A stretch of DNA of 64,000 nt from Prevotella melaninogenica (GCF_013267595.1 NZ_CP054010.1:1302001-1366000); one strand, 5' to 3'. Numbered from the stretch's first letter, positions 1 through 9,507 are shown. Notes: generated by a model from the sequence alone, not told the origin. Made by a program: numbers and translations.

Positions 1-140
1 TTATTGTACTGGAAGCCTATGATGTGTCGGTGATAGTAGGAGGAATTGGATCTGTTTCACCAAACTACGATGATGTGTATGGTCATAGGACTTATAAGCC
101 GAAGTCGCATAAGGAGAAGAATAAAAAGAAGTGTAAGTAA
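1..140 (+). CDS. C-terminal end of a hypothetical protein (5' end outside window)
   Basis: An open frame runs in from the window edge (frame beginning at base 3) and stops with TAA at 138-140, leaving about 45 residues. The tail is very basic (Lys-rich, ...SHKEK...KKKCK). The next gene also ends in a SHKEK-containing basic tail, so I infer that this is the end of a paralogue arranged in tandem with it. No domain is recognisable in the part present. Confidence 0.55.
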   Translation, partial: IVLEAYDVSVIVGGIGSVSPNYDDVYGHRTYKPKSHKEKNKKKCK

Positions 141-151
141 AGATTAGCATT

Positions 152-853
152 ATGACAAAAGGAAAAAGTACTTGTAAACTACTGAAAGGTATTCGGCAGC
201 AGATAGCGGATGCGAATGGTATCAGCTATCAGCCTAAAGAGTGTCATTACGAAGGGGAGTGTGCGGGTACTTGCCCTGCTTGTGAGGCGGAGATACGCTA
301 TTTAGAGACGCAGTTAAGAGAACGGAAACGCAAGGGATGGAGTATGAAGGTGGCTGGTTTGGCTACTGGACTTTGTGTTGCAACTGTTCCGCTTACATCG
401 TGTCAGAATACCCCAAAGGGCTGTAACGTTGAGAATAAAGTTCTGGACTCTACTGATATGCCAGTTATGGGGGAACAAGTAGTTATACCAAAAGCACTCA
501 CAGCTGATTTGAAGAACGCTATCGTTATTAGTGGACGAGTGCTCGACTCTTCTACTGGTAAGGCTGCTTCTGAAGTTAATGTTATGCTATTAGGAGGTAA
601 GAAGAGGCTGCCTTTGGGCGAAGATGGAAGATTTGTATTGCAGGTTAATCATAATGATACCCTCGTGTTTTCATCTTATGGATTTGAAGATAAGGTGATA
701 GCAGTGAAGTCTATTCGTAATCCTGATGATATGGTTGTCCGTTTAGAACCTTCTCTTGACGTAGTAGGGGAGATAGATAGAGCCTATTTAGAGAAAGAGT
801 TATCCGACAGCACGGCACCGCAATCACATAAAGAGAAATGCAATCAGAAGTAA
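152..853 (+). CDS. Cys-rich N-terminal domain plus carboxypeptidase-regulatory-like (CnaB) protein
   Basis: The 233-aa protein has three parts. Residues ~8-52 form a small cytoplasmic-looking domain with C-x5-C-x3-C-x2-C type spacing (CHYEGECAGTCPACEAE), typical of a metal or Fe-S site. Residues ~64-84 are a hydrophobic segment ending in LTSC. Residues ~123-200 look like a carboxypeptidase-D regulatory/CnaB beta-sandwich (SGRVLDSSTGKAA...VNV...G.F.L). A basic tail follows. Proteins of this layout are known in Bacteroidales without an assigned function. The last 16 bases overlap the radical SAM gene, so the two are probably translationally coupled. Start chosen at ATG 152, 11 bases after the preceding stop. 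Confidence 0.75.
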   Translation: MTKGKSTCKLLKGIRQQIADANGISYQPKECHYEGECAGTCPACEAEIRYLETQLRERKRKGWSMKVAGLATGLCVATVPLTSCQNTPKGCNVENKVLDSTDMPVMGEQVVIPKALTADLKNAIVISGRVLDSSTGKAASEVNVMLLGGKKRLPLGEDGRFVLQVNHNDTLVFSSYGFEDKVIAVKSIRNPDDMVVRLEPSLDVVGEIDRAYLEKELSDSTAPQSHKEKCNQK

Positions 854-1458
854 CAGCACCGTTTATTGCCATTAATCGGCACAGGCTCACCACTGATGGG
901 GAAGGCGTAACAACATTGGTTGCCTTTCATGGTTGTCCGCTTCATTGCCAGTACTGCTTAAATCTGCAGTGCTTGCAGGCTGATGGTGTATGGTGCAGGC
1001 TGACGCCCGGTGAGTTGTATAGTGAGGTGGAGATAGACGACCTTTACTTTATGGCAACGGGTGGCGGTATCTGTTTTGGCGGAGGTGAACCCCTTTTACG
1101 TTCAGACTTCATTAAAGCCTTTGCCGAGATAATGAATCCTGAATGGAAGTTGACAATAGAGACATCGCTTAACGTACCGCTTGAGAATGTCAAAGCTATT
1201 GCCTCGTTGGTGCAGATGTGGTATGTAGATATTAAGGATATGAACCCTAATATCTACAAAGCATATGGATGTAAAGAGAATAAGCAGGTAATCAGTAATC
1301 TTCAATGGTTAGCAGCGAATGGATATGCTGATAAGGTAATCATCCGTCTACCCTTGATACCTGAATATAACACAGATGAAGACCGCCAGCGAAGCCAACA
1401 ACAGTTGGAAGAGATGGGCTTTACAAACTTTGATAAGTTTAATTATATTGTGCGGTAG
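838..1458 (+). CDS. Short radical SAM protein (4Fe-4S activating-enzyme-like)
   Basis: The 206-aa protein carries the radical SAM cluster motif C-x3-C-x2-C (GCPLHCQYC, residues ~32-39) and the GGGEPL S-adenosylmethionine-binding strand (~residue 83), followed by a shortened TIM-barrel ending in a PLIPEYN strand. Length and motif spacing resemble pyruvate-formate-lyase activating enzyme or NrdG-like proteins rather than SPASM maturases; no C-terminal extra Cys cluster is seen. The start at 838 overlaps the upstream Cys-rich protein, which suggests that this neighbour is its partner or substrate. The real substrate cannot be read from the sequence. Confidence 0.85.
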   Translation: MQSEVTAPFIAINRHRLTTDGEGVTTLVAFHGCPLHCQYCLNLQCLQADGVWCRLTPGELYSEVEIDDLYFMATGGGICFGGGEPLLRSDFIKAFAEIMNPEWKLTIETSLNVPLENVKAIASLVQMWYVDIKDMNPNIYKAYGCKENKQVISNLQWLAANGYADKVIIRLPLIPEYNTDEDRQRSQQQLEEMGFTNFDKFNYIVR

Positions 1459-1493
1459 TAGCATTCATCCTATACAATATACATAGCTCATCT

Positions 1494-1524
1494 TTCGTTT
1501 TTTACTTTAAAAGCATTATCTTTG
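1494..1524 (+). promoter_or_regulatory. Bacteroidetes-type promoter for the macroglobulin gene
   Basis: A TATCTTTG -7 box lies at 1517-1524, 22 bases before the ATG. A degenerate -33 box (TTCG, 1494-1497) sits 19 bases upstream. This matches the TTTG / TAnnTTTG pattern of Bacteroidetes housekeeping promoters. Confidence 0.6.
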
Positions 1525-1546
1525 CAATTAATAAAAGAAAGAGAGT

Positions 1547-4500
1547 ATGAAGAAACCACTTATCATTTTATCAATTATATTTCTGTTGTTGCCAATTACA
1601 GTAACAGCACAGAACTTCGACGCCTTATGGCAACAAGTAAATCAAGCTGAGCAAAAGGACTTACCAAAGACACAAATCAGCTTGTTAAAGAAGATTGAAC
1701 AGAAAGCACAGAAAGAGAAAGCCTATGGGCAAATCTTGGCAGCAAGTCTGTTAGTATCAAGGTTACAGACAGAGATTGCACCCGACTCTGCTGAGGTGGA
1801 GTTAAAGCGATTGAAGGCAAAGGCAAAGATGGTAGAAGGGAAGGATGAAGTCTTGTCGGCTGTCTACAACTGTATCTTGGGTGTGATAGGACGGAATGAA
1901 GAAAGTGGAAATGCTGACGAATACTTCAAGAAGGCACTTGCTAATCCTTCTCTACTGGCAAGTCAGAAAGCAGCTGACTTTAAGCCTTTGATAAAGATAG
2001 GTAAGAACGATGATATCTTTAAGGGTGACCTGTTGCATGTTATTGGTATGCAAGTGGGTAACTACGACAAATTACATAGCTATTATAAAAGCGTTGGAAA
2101 CCGTGAGGCTGCTTGTTACACGGCATTGATGGGGATAAAGGAAGAGAAAGAGAGTATTCCAAAGCTCGACTCACTCATGCAGGCATATAGCGACTTACCG
2201 ATATGTGGAGAAGTTGCGTTGAAGCGTTATGCTTGTATGGGAGAAGATACTCCGGTTGAGGAAAAGATAGCCTATATTGATAATGCCCTTGTCCGTTGGG
2301 CATCATGGAATAGAATCATATCATTACGTAATGCTCGTGCAGAACTGACAAGACCGATGTTTGAAGTGAGTTTCAATAAGTGTAATGTTAGTTCGACAGA
2401 GAAGAATAACTGGGTTAAGCTGAATACGCGCAATGTATCAGATGTAGTCGTAACGGTCACGCGTACGAAACTATCAGGTAATCATTCTCTCAGTCTTGGA
2501 GATAAAGGCGACATGGCTAAGTTGAAGGCAAGTCTGTTGCCTGCGACAACGCAGACGATAACCCGTACTTTCACTGGTCATAAGGATTATGAAGAGGTGA
2601 AAGACTCTTTCTTAATGCCTACATTACCTTTGGGTGTTTACCTCATTAAGGTAGAGACGCCTAAAAAGAATTTTACACCAGAATATGCTTTCTACTATGT
2701 TAGTGACCTCTATGTCATGAGCGAACTACAGCCAGAGAAGAAAGCACGGTATGTTGTTGTCAATGTTGTGGATGGTCAACCAGTAGCAAATGTAACGGTT
2801 CAGGCTACCTATCCAAATTATAATGATAAACCTTCTATCGTCAAGAAGCTGGTTACGAACAAGAGTGGAGAGGTAGTTTTTGATTCGGAAAGAACTACCC
2901 CTGACATCTATGTCTTTACGAATAAGGATAAAGCCTTTGAAGAAACTCAACTGGAGGGGTCGTATGACTACGACAAGGTGAACTATGACAAGATGGTAAC
3001 TCAGGTCTTCACGGATAGAGGTATCTATCGTCCTGGGCAGACGGTGCATGCATCTGTCATTGCTTATCAGAACACAAAGCAAGACTATAAAACTAAGGCT
3101 GCAGGCGGACAAACCTTCGATATGGTTTTGAAAGATGCCAATTATAAGGAGATAGGACGTAAGTCAGTAACCACCGACCGTTTCGGTACTGCTGCAGCAG
3201 ACTTCAATCTTCCAACAAGTGGACTGACAGGTAGTTTCTCTATTTATGCTGATTTTGGAACAAAAGGATCTAAGCGTTTCCAAGTAGATGAGTATAAGCG
3301 TCCAACGTTTGATGTAAACTTCGACGAGTATATGGAGAAGTATGCTGTCGGTGATTCTATCAAGTTGATTGGTCGTGCCAAGAGTTTTGCTGGTGTACCT
3401 GTACAAGGTGCAAAGGTGCATTATGTCGTTACACGTAATATAAGCTATTGGTGTCGCTTCTATGAAGGCAGTGAGGAAGTGAATGAACAAGATGTTGTCA
3501 CAGACGACAAGGGAGAGTTTGTTGTTACCGTACCTTTTGTCTTATCTGATAAAGCCAAGAAAGAACTGAAGTCTGGTAAGGGTTATCGTTCACTTTTCTA
3601 TAACTTTAGAGTTGAGGCTTCGGTGACTGATGCCGCAGGTGAAACACATGACGGTTTTACTTCATTGCCATTAGGGACAAAGGAGGCAAGTCTTTCTTGC
3701 AATATTGCTGAGAAGAATCTGCGTGACAGTCTTAAAACGATTAAGTTTAATTATCTGAACGCTGCAGGATCTCCTGTTGATGGAACAGTGAAGTATGTAA
3801 TTGTACCACAGCAGATGGATCAGAATAATTATGTTTATAGCGATTACAAGACCGCAAAGGCAAATGAGAATGTTGCTATAAAGGGTTTGTCTTCTGGTGC
3901 TTATCGCCTACATGCTATTTGCGGAACAGATACGATAGATGAGGACTTTGTCGTCTTCTCTTTTGATGATAAGCGTCCTGTTATTGAGACACATGATTGG
4001 TTCTATCTGAGTGGAAACCAATTCCCTCGCGATGGTGGTCCTATCTATATGCAGGTGGGCTCAAGTGATGAGAATCAGTATGTTGTTTATTCTATCTTCT
4101 CAGGTAATAAAGTGATTGAGACAGGTTCTTTCAATCAAAGCAATAGTATACAGACACGCAAGTTTGTCTATAAGGAAGAGTATGGTGATGAGATATTTCT
4201 TAATTATGCTTGGGTAAAGAATGGCATTCTGTATGCTCATTCAGAGAGGATTATGCGTCCGTTACCAGATAAGAGCTTAATTGTGAAATGGAAGACTTTC
4301 CGTAATAAACTTATCCCTGGTCAGCAGGAGGAATGGACAGTAACCATTAATCGTCCTGATGGCAAGGCTGCCAATGCTCAACTGATGGCAACGCTTTATG
4401 ACAAGAGTCTTGATCAGTTCTTGTCTAATTCATGGAACTTGGGCAACTTCTTCTCGCTTAACTATACATCTGTTAATTGGGAGAGTCCTGACTATTCTGG

Positions 4501-7093
4501 TTTGGGTCTTTCATGGGAAGCTAATATCAAACCTTTTGATGTAGACTGGTTGTCTTTCTCGAGATTTGATAGTCGCTTCTTAGAAGATTATGATACGTCA
4601 GATGCTTATATTTATTCAGTAACATCAGACCGAATGGTAAGCATGACACGTGCCGTTAAGTCAATGGCTTTGGCAAAGGAGTCTTCTATGAATGAGGTCG
4701 TTAAGGTTGGATTTGGACCTACTAAGGAAACGAAAGCGAAATTTACTGCTCCTGTAGTAAAGAAAGATGAGGAGATAAAACAAGAGAAGGACGAACCGAA
4801 GAATGTAAAGCCTTCTATGCGTGAGAATCTCAATGAGACTGCCTTCTTCTATCCACAGTTGCAGACGGATGGAAAGGGTAATGTTAGTATTAAGTTTACG
4901 CTTCCAGAGAGCCTTACTACTTGGCGTTTCATGGGATTGGCACACGATGAGGATATGAACAATGGTTTTCTTTCTGATGACATCGTAGCTCAGAAGACCT
5001 TGATGGTGCAGCCTAATATGCCTCGCTTTGTTCGTTTGGGTGACGAAGCAATGGTATCTGCTCGTTTGTTCAACCAATCTGAGAAGGATATCAATGCAAA
5101 AGCAAAGGTTGAAATCCTTGACCCTGCAACTGAAAAGGTTCTCTTTACGGATAGTAAAGCTGTTGTTTTGAAGGCACAGGGGAGTGGCTCAGCAACTTAT
5201 AGCTTAGCTTCATTATTGGTAAAGAATGCAAATAAACTTACAGCTGACCAGTCCTTGCTTGTTGTTCGTTTCACGGTTGAGGGCGATGGTTTCTCTGATG
5301 GTGAGCAACATTACCTCTCAGTACTTCAGAATAAGGAGTATGTAACAAACACCTATCCATTCACACAGAATGATGCTGGGGTGAAGACGATTAATGTTGG
5401 TAAGCTTTTCCCAAAGAAAAGTACGGACCAGAAACTGACAGTAGAGTACACCAATAACCCTAATTGGCTGATGATTCAGGCATTGCCTTATGTCGCAGAT
5501 GCAAGTGAAAAGAATGCTATCAGTCTTGTTTCGGCTTATTATGCAAACCGTTTGGGTAAGCAGATTATGAGTACTTCCCCATCGATTAAGCAGACTATTG
5601 AGCAATGGAAGAAGGAAACGGGTAAGGAAACGTCAATGATGTCGGCTTTGGAGAAGAATCAAGAACTCAAGTCTTTGACACTTGACGAGACTCCTTGGGT
5701 GATGGATGCTAAGAATGAAAGCGAACAGAAACAGCAACTCGTGCGTTTCTTGGATGAGAATCAGTTGCAGAACAAATTGACATCAACATTCTCAAGTCTA
5801 AAGAAACTGCAAAACTCTGATGGTTCATTCTCTTGGTGGCCAGGAATGAAGGGCAGTCTGTATATGACGGTTGCGGTGGCAAAGACACTCGCTCGTCTGC
5901 AGAACCTTACAAGTCCAAGCCCAGAAGTAACAAACATGATTAAGGCTTCTTTCCGTTTTATGGATAAGAAGGTAGCTAAGTGTGTGGCTGAAATGAAGCG
6001 TGATGAGAAGAAGTATAATACGATACTCTTCCCATCTGATGAGCTTTGTGATTATCTTTACACCAATGCTTTGTTCTATCATGACCGATCTACAAATGAT
6101 ATAAAGTACCTCATCGACCGCCTGACCAAGAAGCCTACGGACTTGACTATCTATGGTAAAGCGAATACAGCAGTAATCCTTCAGCAGTATGGTAAGGTGG
6201 AAAAGGCACGTGAATACCTGCAGAGTATCAAGGAATATACAGTTTATACGGAGGAGAAGGGACGTTACTTCGATTCTAAAAACGCTTATTACAGCTGGCG
6301 TGATTATAAGATTCCAACAGAGGTGGCTGCTATTGAGGCGATAAAGACGATTACTCCTGCTGATGGTAAGACGCTTGTTGAGATGCAGCGTTGGCTCTTG
6401 CAGGAGAAGCGTACGCAGGCTTGGGATACACCATTGAACTCGGTGAATGCTATTTGGGCATTTATGAACAATGGCAATTGGTTGATGCAGAATGGAGAGC
6501 ATGCTACATTGATGCTTGATAATAAGCCATTGCAGACAACACAGCCTACGGCAGGTTTGGGTTATGTGAAGGCTACACAGCCAGTTGATTTCCACTCGTC
6601 TGAGAATCATGATTTGGTTATCAGCAAGACAAGCACTGGCACAAGCTGGGGTGCTGTCTATGCACAGTTCTTCCAGCCGTCAACAGATATCTCTGATGCT
6701 TCATCTGGCTTGAAGATTAAGCGTGAGGTCATGGTTGATAGTGTACTGTTGAAGAGGGGGAAGACTCTTAAAGTTGGTGACAAGGTGCGTATCCGTTTGA
6801 CGATCATTGCTGACCGTGATTACGACTTCGTACAAGTTGTTGATAAGCGTGCTGCCTGCCTTGAGCCTGTTAGTCAGTTGAGTGGATATCATTGGGGATA
6901 CTACATTGCTCCAAAGGATTACACCACTAATTACTACTTCGACCAGATGGCTAAGGGTAAGCATGTCGTTGAGACAGAATATTATCTTGACCGAGCAGGT
7001 GTTTATCAGACAGGAACCTGCACTGCGCAATGTGCATATGCACCAGAGTATAGTGGACGTACTGGCGCGGAGGTTATACAAGTTGATAAGTAG
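1547..7093 (+). CDS. Large alpha-2-macroglobulin family protein, thioester lacking
   Basis: This 1848-aa protein begins with a Sec signal peptide (hydrophobic core after MKKP, cleavage near TAQ) and no lipobox. Residues ~485-510 contain the MG2 hallmark FTDRGIYRPGQTV. The region with NETAFFYPQLQTD...FTLPESLTTWRF matches the A2M domain, and a helical (alpha/alpha-toroid) domain follows from ~1300. Bacterial family members are thought to trap or inhibit proteases in the periplasm. At the place where thioester-bearing members have CxEQ, this one reads VADASEKNAIS (~residues 1315-1325), so the covalent-trap thioester is absent. The long C-terminus contains another beta-rich domain. It appears to be monocistronic, with its own promoter just upstream. 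Confidence 0.88.
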   Translation: MKKPLIILSIIFLLLPITVTAQNFDALWQQVNQAEQKDLPKTQISLLKKIEQKAQKEKAYGQILAASLLVSRLQTEIAPDSAEVELKRLKAKAKMVEGKDEVLSAVYNCILGVIGRNEESGNADEYFKKALANPSLLASQKAADFKPLIKIGKNDDIFKGDLLHVIGMQVGNYDKLHSYYKSVGNREAACYTALMGIKEEKESIPKLDSLMQAYSDLPICGEVALKRYACMGEDTPVEEKIAYIDNALVRWASWNRIISLRNARAELTRPMFEVSFNKCNVSSTEKNNWVKLNTRNVSDVVVTVTRTKLSGNHSLSLGDKGDMAKLKASLLPATTQTITRTFTGHKDYEEVKDSFLMPTLPLGVYLIKVETPKKNFTPEYAFYYVSDLYVMSELQPEKKARYVVVNVVDGQPVANVTVQATYPNYNDKPSIVKKLVTNKSGEVVFDSERTTPDIYVFTNKDKAFEETQLEGSYDYDKVNYDKMVTQVFTDRGIYRPGQTVHASVIAYQNTKQDYKTKAAGGQTFDMVLKDANYKEIGRKSVTTDRFGTAAADFNLPTSGLTGSFSIYADFGTKGSKRFQVDEYKRPTFDVNFDEYMEKYAVGDSIKLIGRAKSFAGVPVQGAKVHYVVTRNISYWCRFYEGSEEVNEQDVVTDDKGEFVVTVPFVLSDKAKKELKSGKGYRSLFYNFRVEASVTDAAGETHDGFTSLPLGTKEASLSCNIAEKNLRDSLKTIKFNYLNAAGSPVDGTVKYVIVPQQMDQNNYVYSDYKTAKANENVAIKGLSSGAYRLHAICGTDTIDEDFVVFSFDDKRPVIETHDWFYLSGNQFPRDGGPIYMQVGSSDENQYVVYSIFSGNKVIETGSFNQSNSIQTRKFVYKEEYGDEIFLNYAWVKNGILYAHSERIMRPLPDKSLIVKWKTFRNKLIPGQQEEWTVTINRPDGKAANAQLMATLYDKSLDQFLSNSWNLGNFFSLNYTSVNWESPDYSGLGLSWEANIKPFDVDWLSFSRFDSRFLEDYDTSDAYIYSVTSDRMVSMTRAVKSMALAKESSMNEVVKVGFGPTKETKAKFTAPVVKKDEEIKQEKDEPKNVKPSMRENLNETAFFYPQLQTDGKGNVSIKFTLPESLTTWRFMGLAHDEDMNNGFLSDDIVAQKTLMVQPNMPRFVRLGDEAMVSARLFNQSEKDINAKAKVEILDPATEKVLFTDSKAVVLKAQGSGSATYSLASLLVKNANKLTADQSLLVVRFTVEGDGFSDGEQHYLSVLQNKEYVTNTYPFTQNDAGVKTINVGKLFPKKSTDQKLTVEYTNNPNWLMIQALPYVADASEKNAISLVSAYYANRLGKQIMSTSPSIKQTIEQWKKETGKETSMMSALEKNQELKSLTLDETPWVMDAKNESEQKQQLVRFLDENQLQNKLTSTFSSLKKLQNSDGSFSWWPGMKGSLYMTVAVAKTLARLQNLTSPSPEVTNMIKASFRFMDKKVAKCVAEMKRDEKKYNTILFPSDELCDYLYTNALFYHDRSTNDIKYLIDRLTKKPTDLTIYGKANTAVILQQYGKVEKAREYLQSIKEYTVYTEEKGRYFDSKNAYYSWRDYKIPTEVAAIEAIKTITPADGKTLVEMQRWLLQEKRTQAWDTPLNSVNAIWAFMNNGNWLMQNGEHATLMLDNKPLQTTQPTAGLGYVKATQPVDFHSSENHDLVISKTSTGTSWGAVYAQFFQPSTDISDASSGLKIKREVMVDSVLLKRGKTLKVGDKVRIRLTIIADRDYDFVQVVDKRAACLEPVSQLSGYHWGYYIAPKDYTTNYYFDQMAKGKHVVETEYYLDRAGVYQTGTCTAQCAYAPEYSGRTGAEVIQVDK

Positions 7094-7247
7094 ACAAGTA
7101 AACGAGTTGACAAGTAAACAAGTTATTTGATAGAGTTGTCGAGTCAAAGAATTGTTCTAACTCTATTCATTTTCAAGTAGATGAGTAGACAAGTGAACAA
7201 GTCTACAAGTAAACGAGTAAACAAGTTATTTGATAGAGTTGTGGAGT
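7082..7247 (+). repeat. Degenerate ACAAGT-rich direct repeat downstream of the macroglobulin gene
   Basis: Two near-identical ~34-bp copies (7111-7144 and 7214-7247; core AACAAGTTATTTGATAGAG) lie among degenerate gagtagacaagtaaac units. They occupy most of the 209-bp gap before ispH. No gene or clear terminator was seen there. Confidence 0.6.
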
Positions 7248-7302
7248 AGGGGTGTTGCCTTAACTCCCCTAACTTCACAACTCCTTAACTCCTTAAAAAG
7301 AA

Positions 7303-8310
7303 ATGCTTCAAATAGAGATAGATAACGGTAGTGGTTTTTGCTTCGGTGTGACTACTGCCATTAAGAAAGCCGAAGAAGAATTGGCAAAGGGTACAAAGCT
7401 CTATTGCTTAGGTGATATCGTACATAACAGTATGGAGGTGGAACGCCTCACAAAGAAAGGACTCATCACGATTAATCATGAGCAGATGCGCGAACTTCAT
7501 AACGTGAAGGTTTTGCTGCGTGCACATGGCGAACCACCTGAGACTTACGAACTTGCAAGACGTAATAACATTGAGATTATCGATGCTACTTGCCCTGTGG
7601 TTCTTGCCCTTCAGCGTCGTATTAAGACACAGTATGAGAAAGGTCGTCAACCTTCTTATATGATATCGTCAAAGGGCGGAGCTGCTGTTGATGAACTTTC
7701 AAGCCTTAAGCCAGTAACGAATGAAGCGGTGGAAACCTCTACTTCTTCTGTTTCTCTTCCTCCTGCAGTAGGCGAGGGACAAGAGCTTAGTGCCTCCTCT
7801 TCCATTGTTATCTTTGGAAAGAATGGTCATGCCGAGGTGCTTGGACTTGTTGGTCAGACCCATAGTCAGGCGATTGTGATAGAGAAGTTTGAAGATGTTA
7901 AGGCGTTAGACTTTAATAATGATATCTATCTCTACTCACAGACGACAAAGAGTTTGGATGAGTTTCATAAGATTATAGAATACATTCAAAGTCATATCTC
8001 ACCCAAAGCAAAGTTCCAAAGCTTTGATACCATCTGCCGACAGGTTGCTAATCGTATGCCGAACATTTCAACCTTTGCTGCTCGACACGATTTAATTCTC
8101 TTTGTGGCAGGCCGTAAGAGTTCAAATGGTAAGGTCCTCTTTCACGAATGTTTGAGTGTAAACCCAAACTCCCATCAGGTTGAGAGTGCAGACGAAATCG
8201 ACATGAGTTGGTTTGATGGAGTCGAAACAGTAGGCATCTGCGGGGCTACGAGTACGCCAAAATGGCTGATGGAAGAATGCCGTGATGAGATACTTCGACG
8301 TACAAAATAG
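7303..8310 (+). CDS. ispH: 4-hydroxy-3-methylbut-2-enyl diphosphate reductase (IspH/LytB)
   Basis: IspH catalyses the last step of the MEP isoprenoid pathway, making IPP and DMAPP with a [4Fe-4S] cluster. The three cluster cysteines are visible: C13 (GFCFGV), C97 (DATCPVV) and C313 (ICGATSTP). The HGEPPE and FGKNGHAEV motifs are also present. The protein is 335 aa, whereas the family is usually ~285-310. The extra length is a Ser/Thr/Pro-rich segment at ~116-166, between IKTQYEKG and IVIFGKNGH, which does not look like IspH. Core motifs on both sides are in frame, so the enzyme is probably active. Confidence 0.95.
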   Translation: MLQIEIDNGSGFCFGVTTAIKKAEEELAKGTKLYCLGDIVHNSMEVERLTKKGLITINHEQMRELHNVKVLLRAHGEPPETYELARRNNIEIIDATCPVVLALQRRIKTQYEKGRQPSYMISSKGGAAVDELSSLKPVTNEAVETSTSSVSLPPAVGEGQELSASSSIVIFGKNGHAEVLGLVGQTHSQAIVIEKFEDVKALDFNNDIYLYSQTTKSLDEFHKIIEYIQSHISPKAKFQSFDTICRQVANRMPNISTFAARHDLILFVAGRKSSNGKVLFHECLSVNPNSHQVESADEIDMSWFDGVETVGICGATSTPKWLMEECRDEILRRTK

Positions 8311-8361
8311 TATTTTTATTACTTCTTGTTGGATATATAAGTTACTATAAAAAGGATATAG

Positions 8362-8396
8362 CGGGGTTACCTTTACGAAGGTAATCCCGTTTTTTG
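8362..8396 (+). terminator. Rho-independent terminator after ispH
   Basis: A strong stem, CGGGGTTACCTT / AAGGTAATCCCG with a 5-base loop, is followed directly by TTTTTT. It begins ~50 bases after the ispH stop. Confidence 0.85.
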
Positions 8397-8446
8397 TATA
8401 CTATCTTTTAAACGTATGATGTTGGCTCCTCCCGTAATATAGACTG

Positions 8447-8770
8447 ATAAACTAAGACGCTCATATAATATGACACACAGAGTCACAGAGTGGATGGAGG
8501 TAAACGCAATGTTACGGAGGTGATGATGACAAAGAGCAACGGAGGTGTAGCGTACAGATTCTTGATAACTATTTTGGGATAAACGCTTTGTATATAAATT
8601 GCTAATAGAATTGGCAAACAAGCTCCGTCGCTCTATGCACCGACGGTGCCTCTGTTACTTCCATTGCTTTGTTTTAATAACCCTCCGTCCTCTCCGTGCC
8701 TCCGTGTGACATTGCCTCAAACTCTAAACACAAGTGGCAAACCTTATCACTCAAAATCCTGAAGTCCCCT
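8447..8770. repeat. Long direct repeat, copy 1 of 2
   Basis: About 320 bp that recur at 9187-9507 with roughly 90% identity by eye. Shared blocks include ACTATTTTGGGATAAACGC, GGCAAACAAGCTCCGTCGC and AGTGGCAAACCTTATCACTC. An inner inverted repeat (CTCCGTCGCTC...GACGGTGCCTC) is present. No convincing ORF lies inside. The right end overlaps the 3' end of the lipoprotein gene on the minus strand, so that protein's last residues are repeat-encoded. Confidence 0.85.
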
Positions 8771-9074
8771 TTTTCACATAACCAACAAGAGTATCTTTCT
8801 TTTCAAACTTAATTCCATTATCCAAATCTTCAAGGAAACTTTTCACCTTGTCATAATCCATCTGAAGAATAAGGTTATTTCTTTCTTTTTCAGGAATAGT
8901 GGTATCAAGATTCCAATTGTGTTTTTTGAATAAGTTCTTCATTTTTTCGACTTTAAGACTTTCCAGAGAAGAAGCCTTAGTATTATTCACAACATATTCT
9001 TGAGAGCAAGAAGAAATGAAAATGGTAACAAAAGCTAAAAACCCCAATAATATTTCCCTTTTTCTCATATACAA
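8751..9074 (-). CDS. Small hypothetical lipoprotein
   Basis: A 107-aa protein with a lipoprotein signal (basic MYMRKRE, hydrophobic stretch, FISSC lipobox at ~residue 23) and a charged, Lys/Glu-rich mature part with no recognised domain. The start could equally be the third residue (Met, base 9068). It sits between two ~320-bp direct repeats, and its stop codon lies inside copy 1. It may be cargo that moved or was duplicated with the repeats. Function unknown. Confidence 0.65.
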   Translation of the reverse strand: MYMRKREILLGFLAFVTIFISSCSQEYVVNNTKASSLESLKVEKMKNLFKKHNWNLDTTIPEKERNNLILQMDYDKVKSFLEDLDNGIKFEKKDTLVGYVKKGTSGF

Positions 9075-9186
9075 GTAGGTTTTAAATTAAATTTATAGTG
9101 TTTACAAAATTAACGCATTAGTTTATAAAAAGCAAATAATAAGGGATGTTTTTTGAATTTCTAACTCTGTTATCGGACACAATCAA

Positions 9187-9507
9187 ACTAAAAGTCTTAT
9201 ATAATAGGCACACAGAGTCACGGAGCGGACGGAGGTAAATGCAATGTCAATGGAGGTGCCGATGGCACAAAGAGCGACGGAGGTGTAGCGTACAGATTTT
9301 TGATAACTATTTTGGGATAAACGCTTTGTATATAAATTGCTAATTGAATTGGCAAACAAGCTCCGTCGCTCTATGCACCGACGGTGCCTCCGTGACTTCC
9401 ATTGCTTTGTTTTAATAATCCTCCGTCCTCTCCTTTTCTCCGTATGACATTACTTCAAACTCTAAACTCAAGTGGCAAACCTTATCACTCCAAAATCCTG
9501 GAGACCC
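9187..9507. repeat. Long direct repeat, copy 2 of 2
   Basis: Second copy of the 8447-8770 sequence in the same orientation, located upstream of the lipoprotein gene. Scattered substitutions show that the copies are not brand new. A short decayed fragment of its left end (gtgataaactaag...cacagagt) also appears near 22552-22592. Confidence 0.85.
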
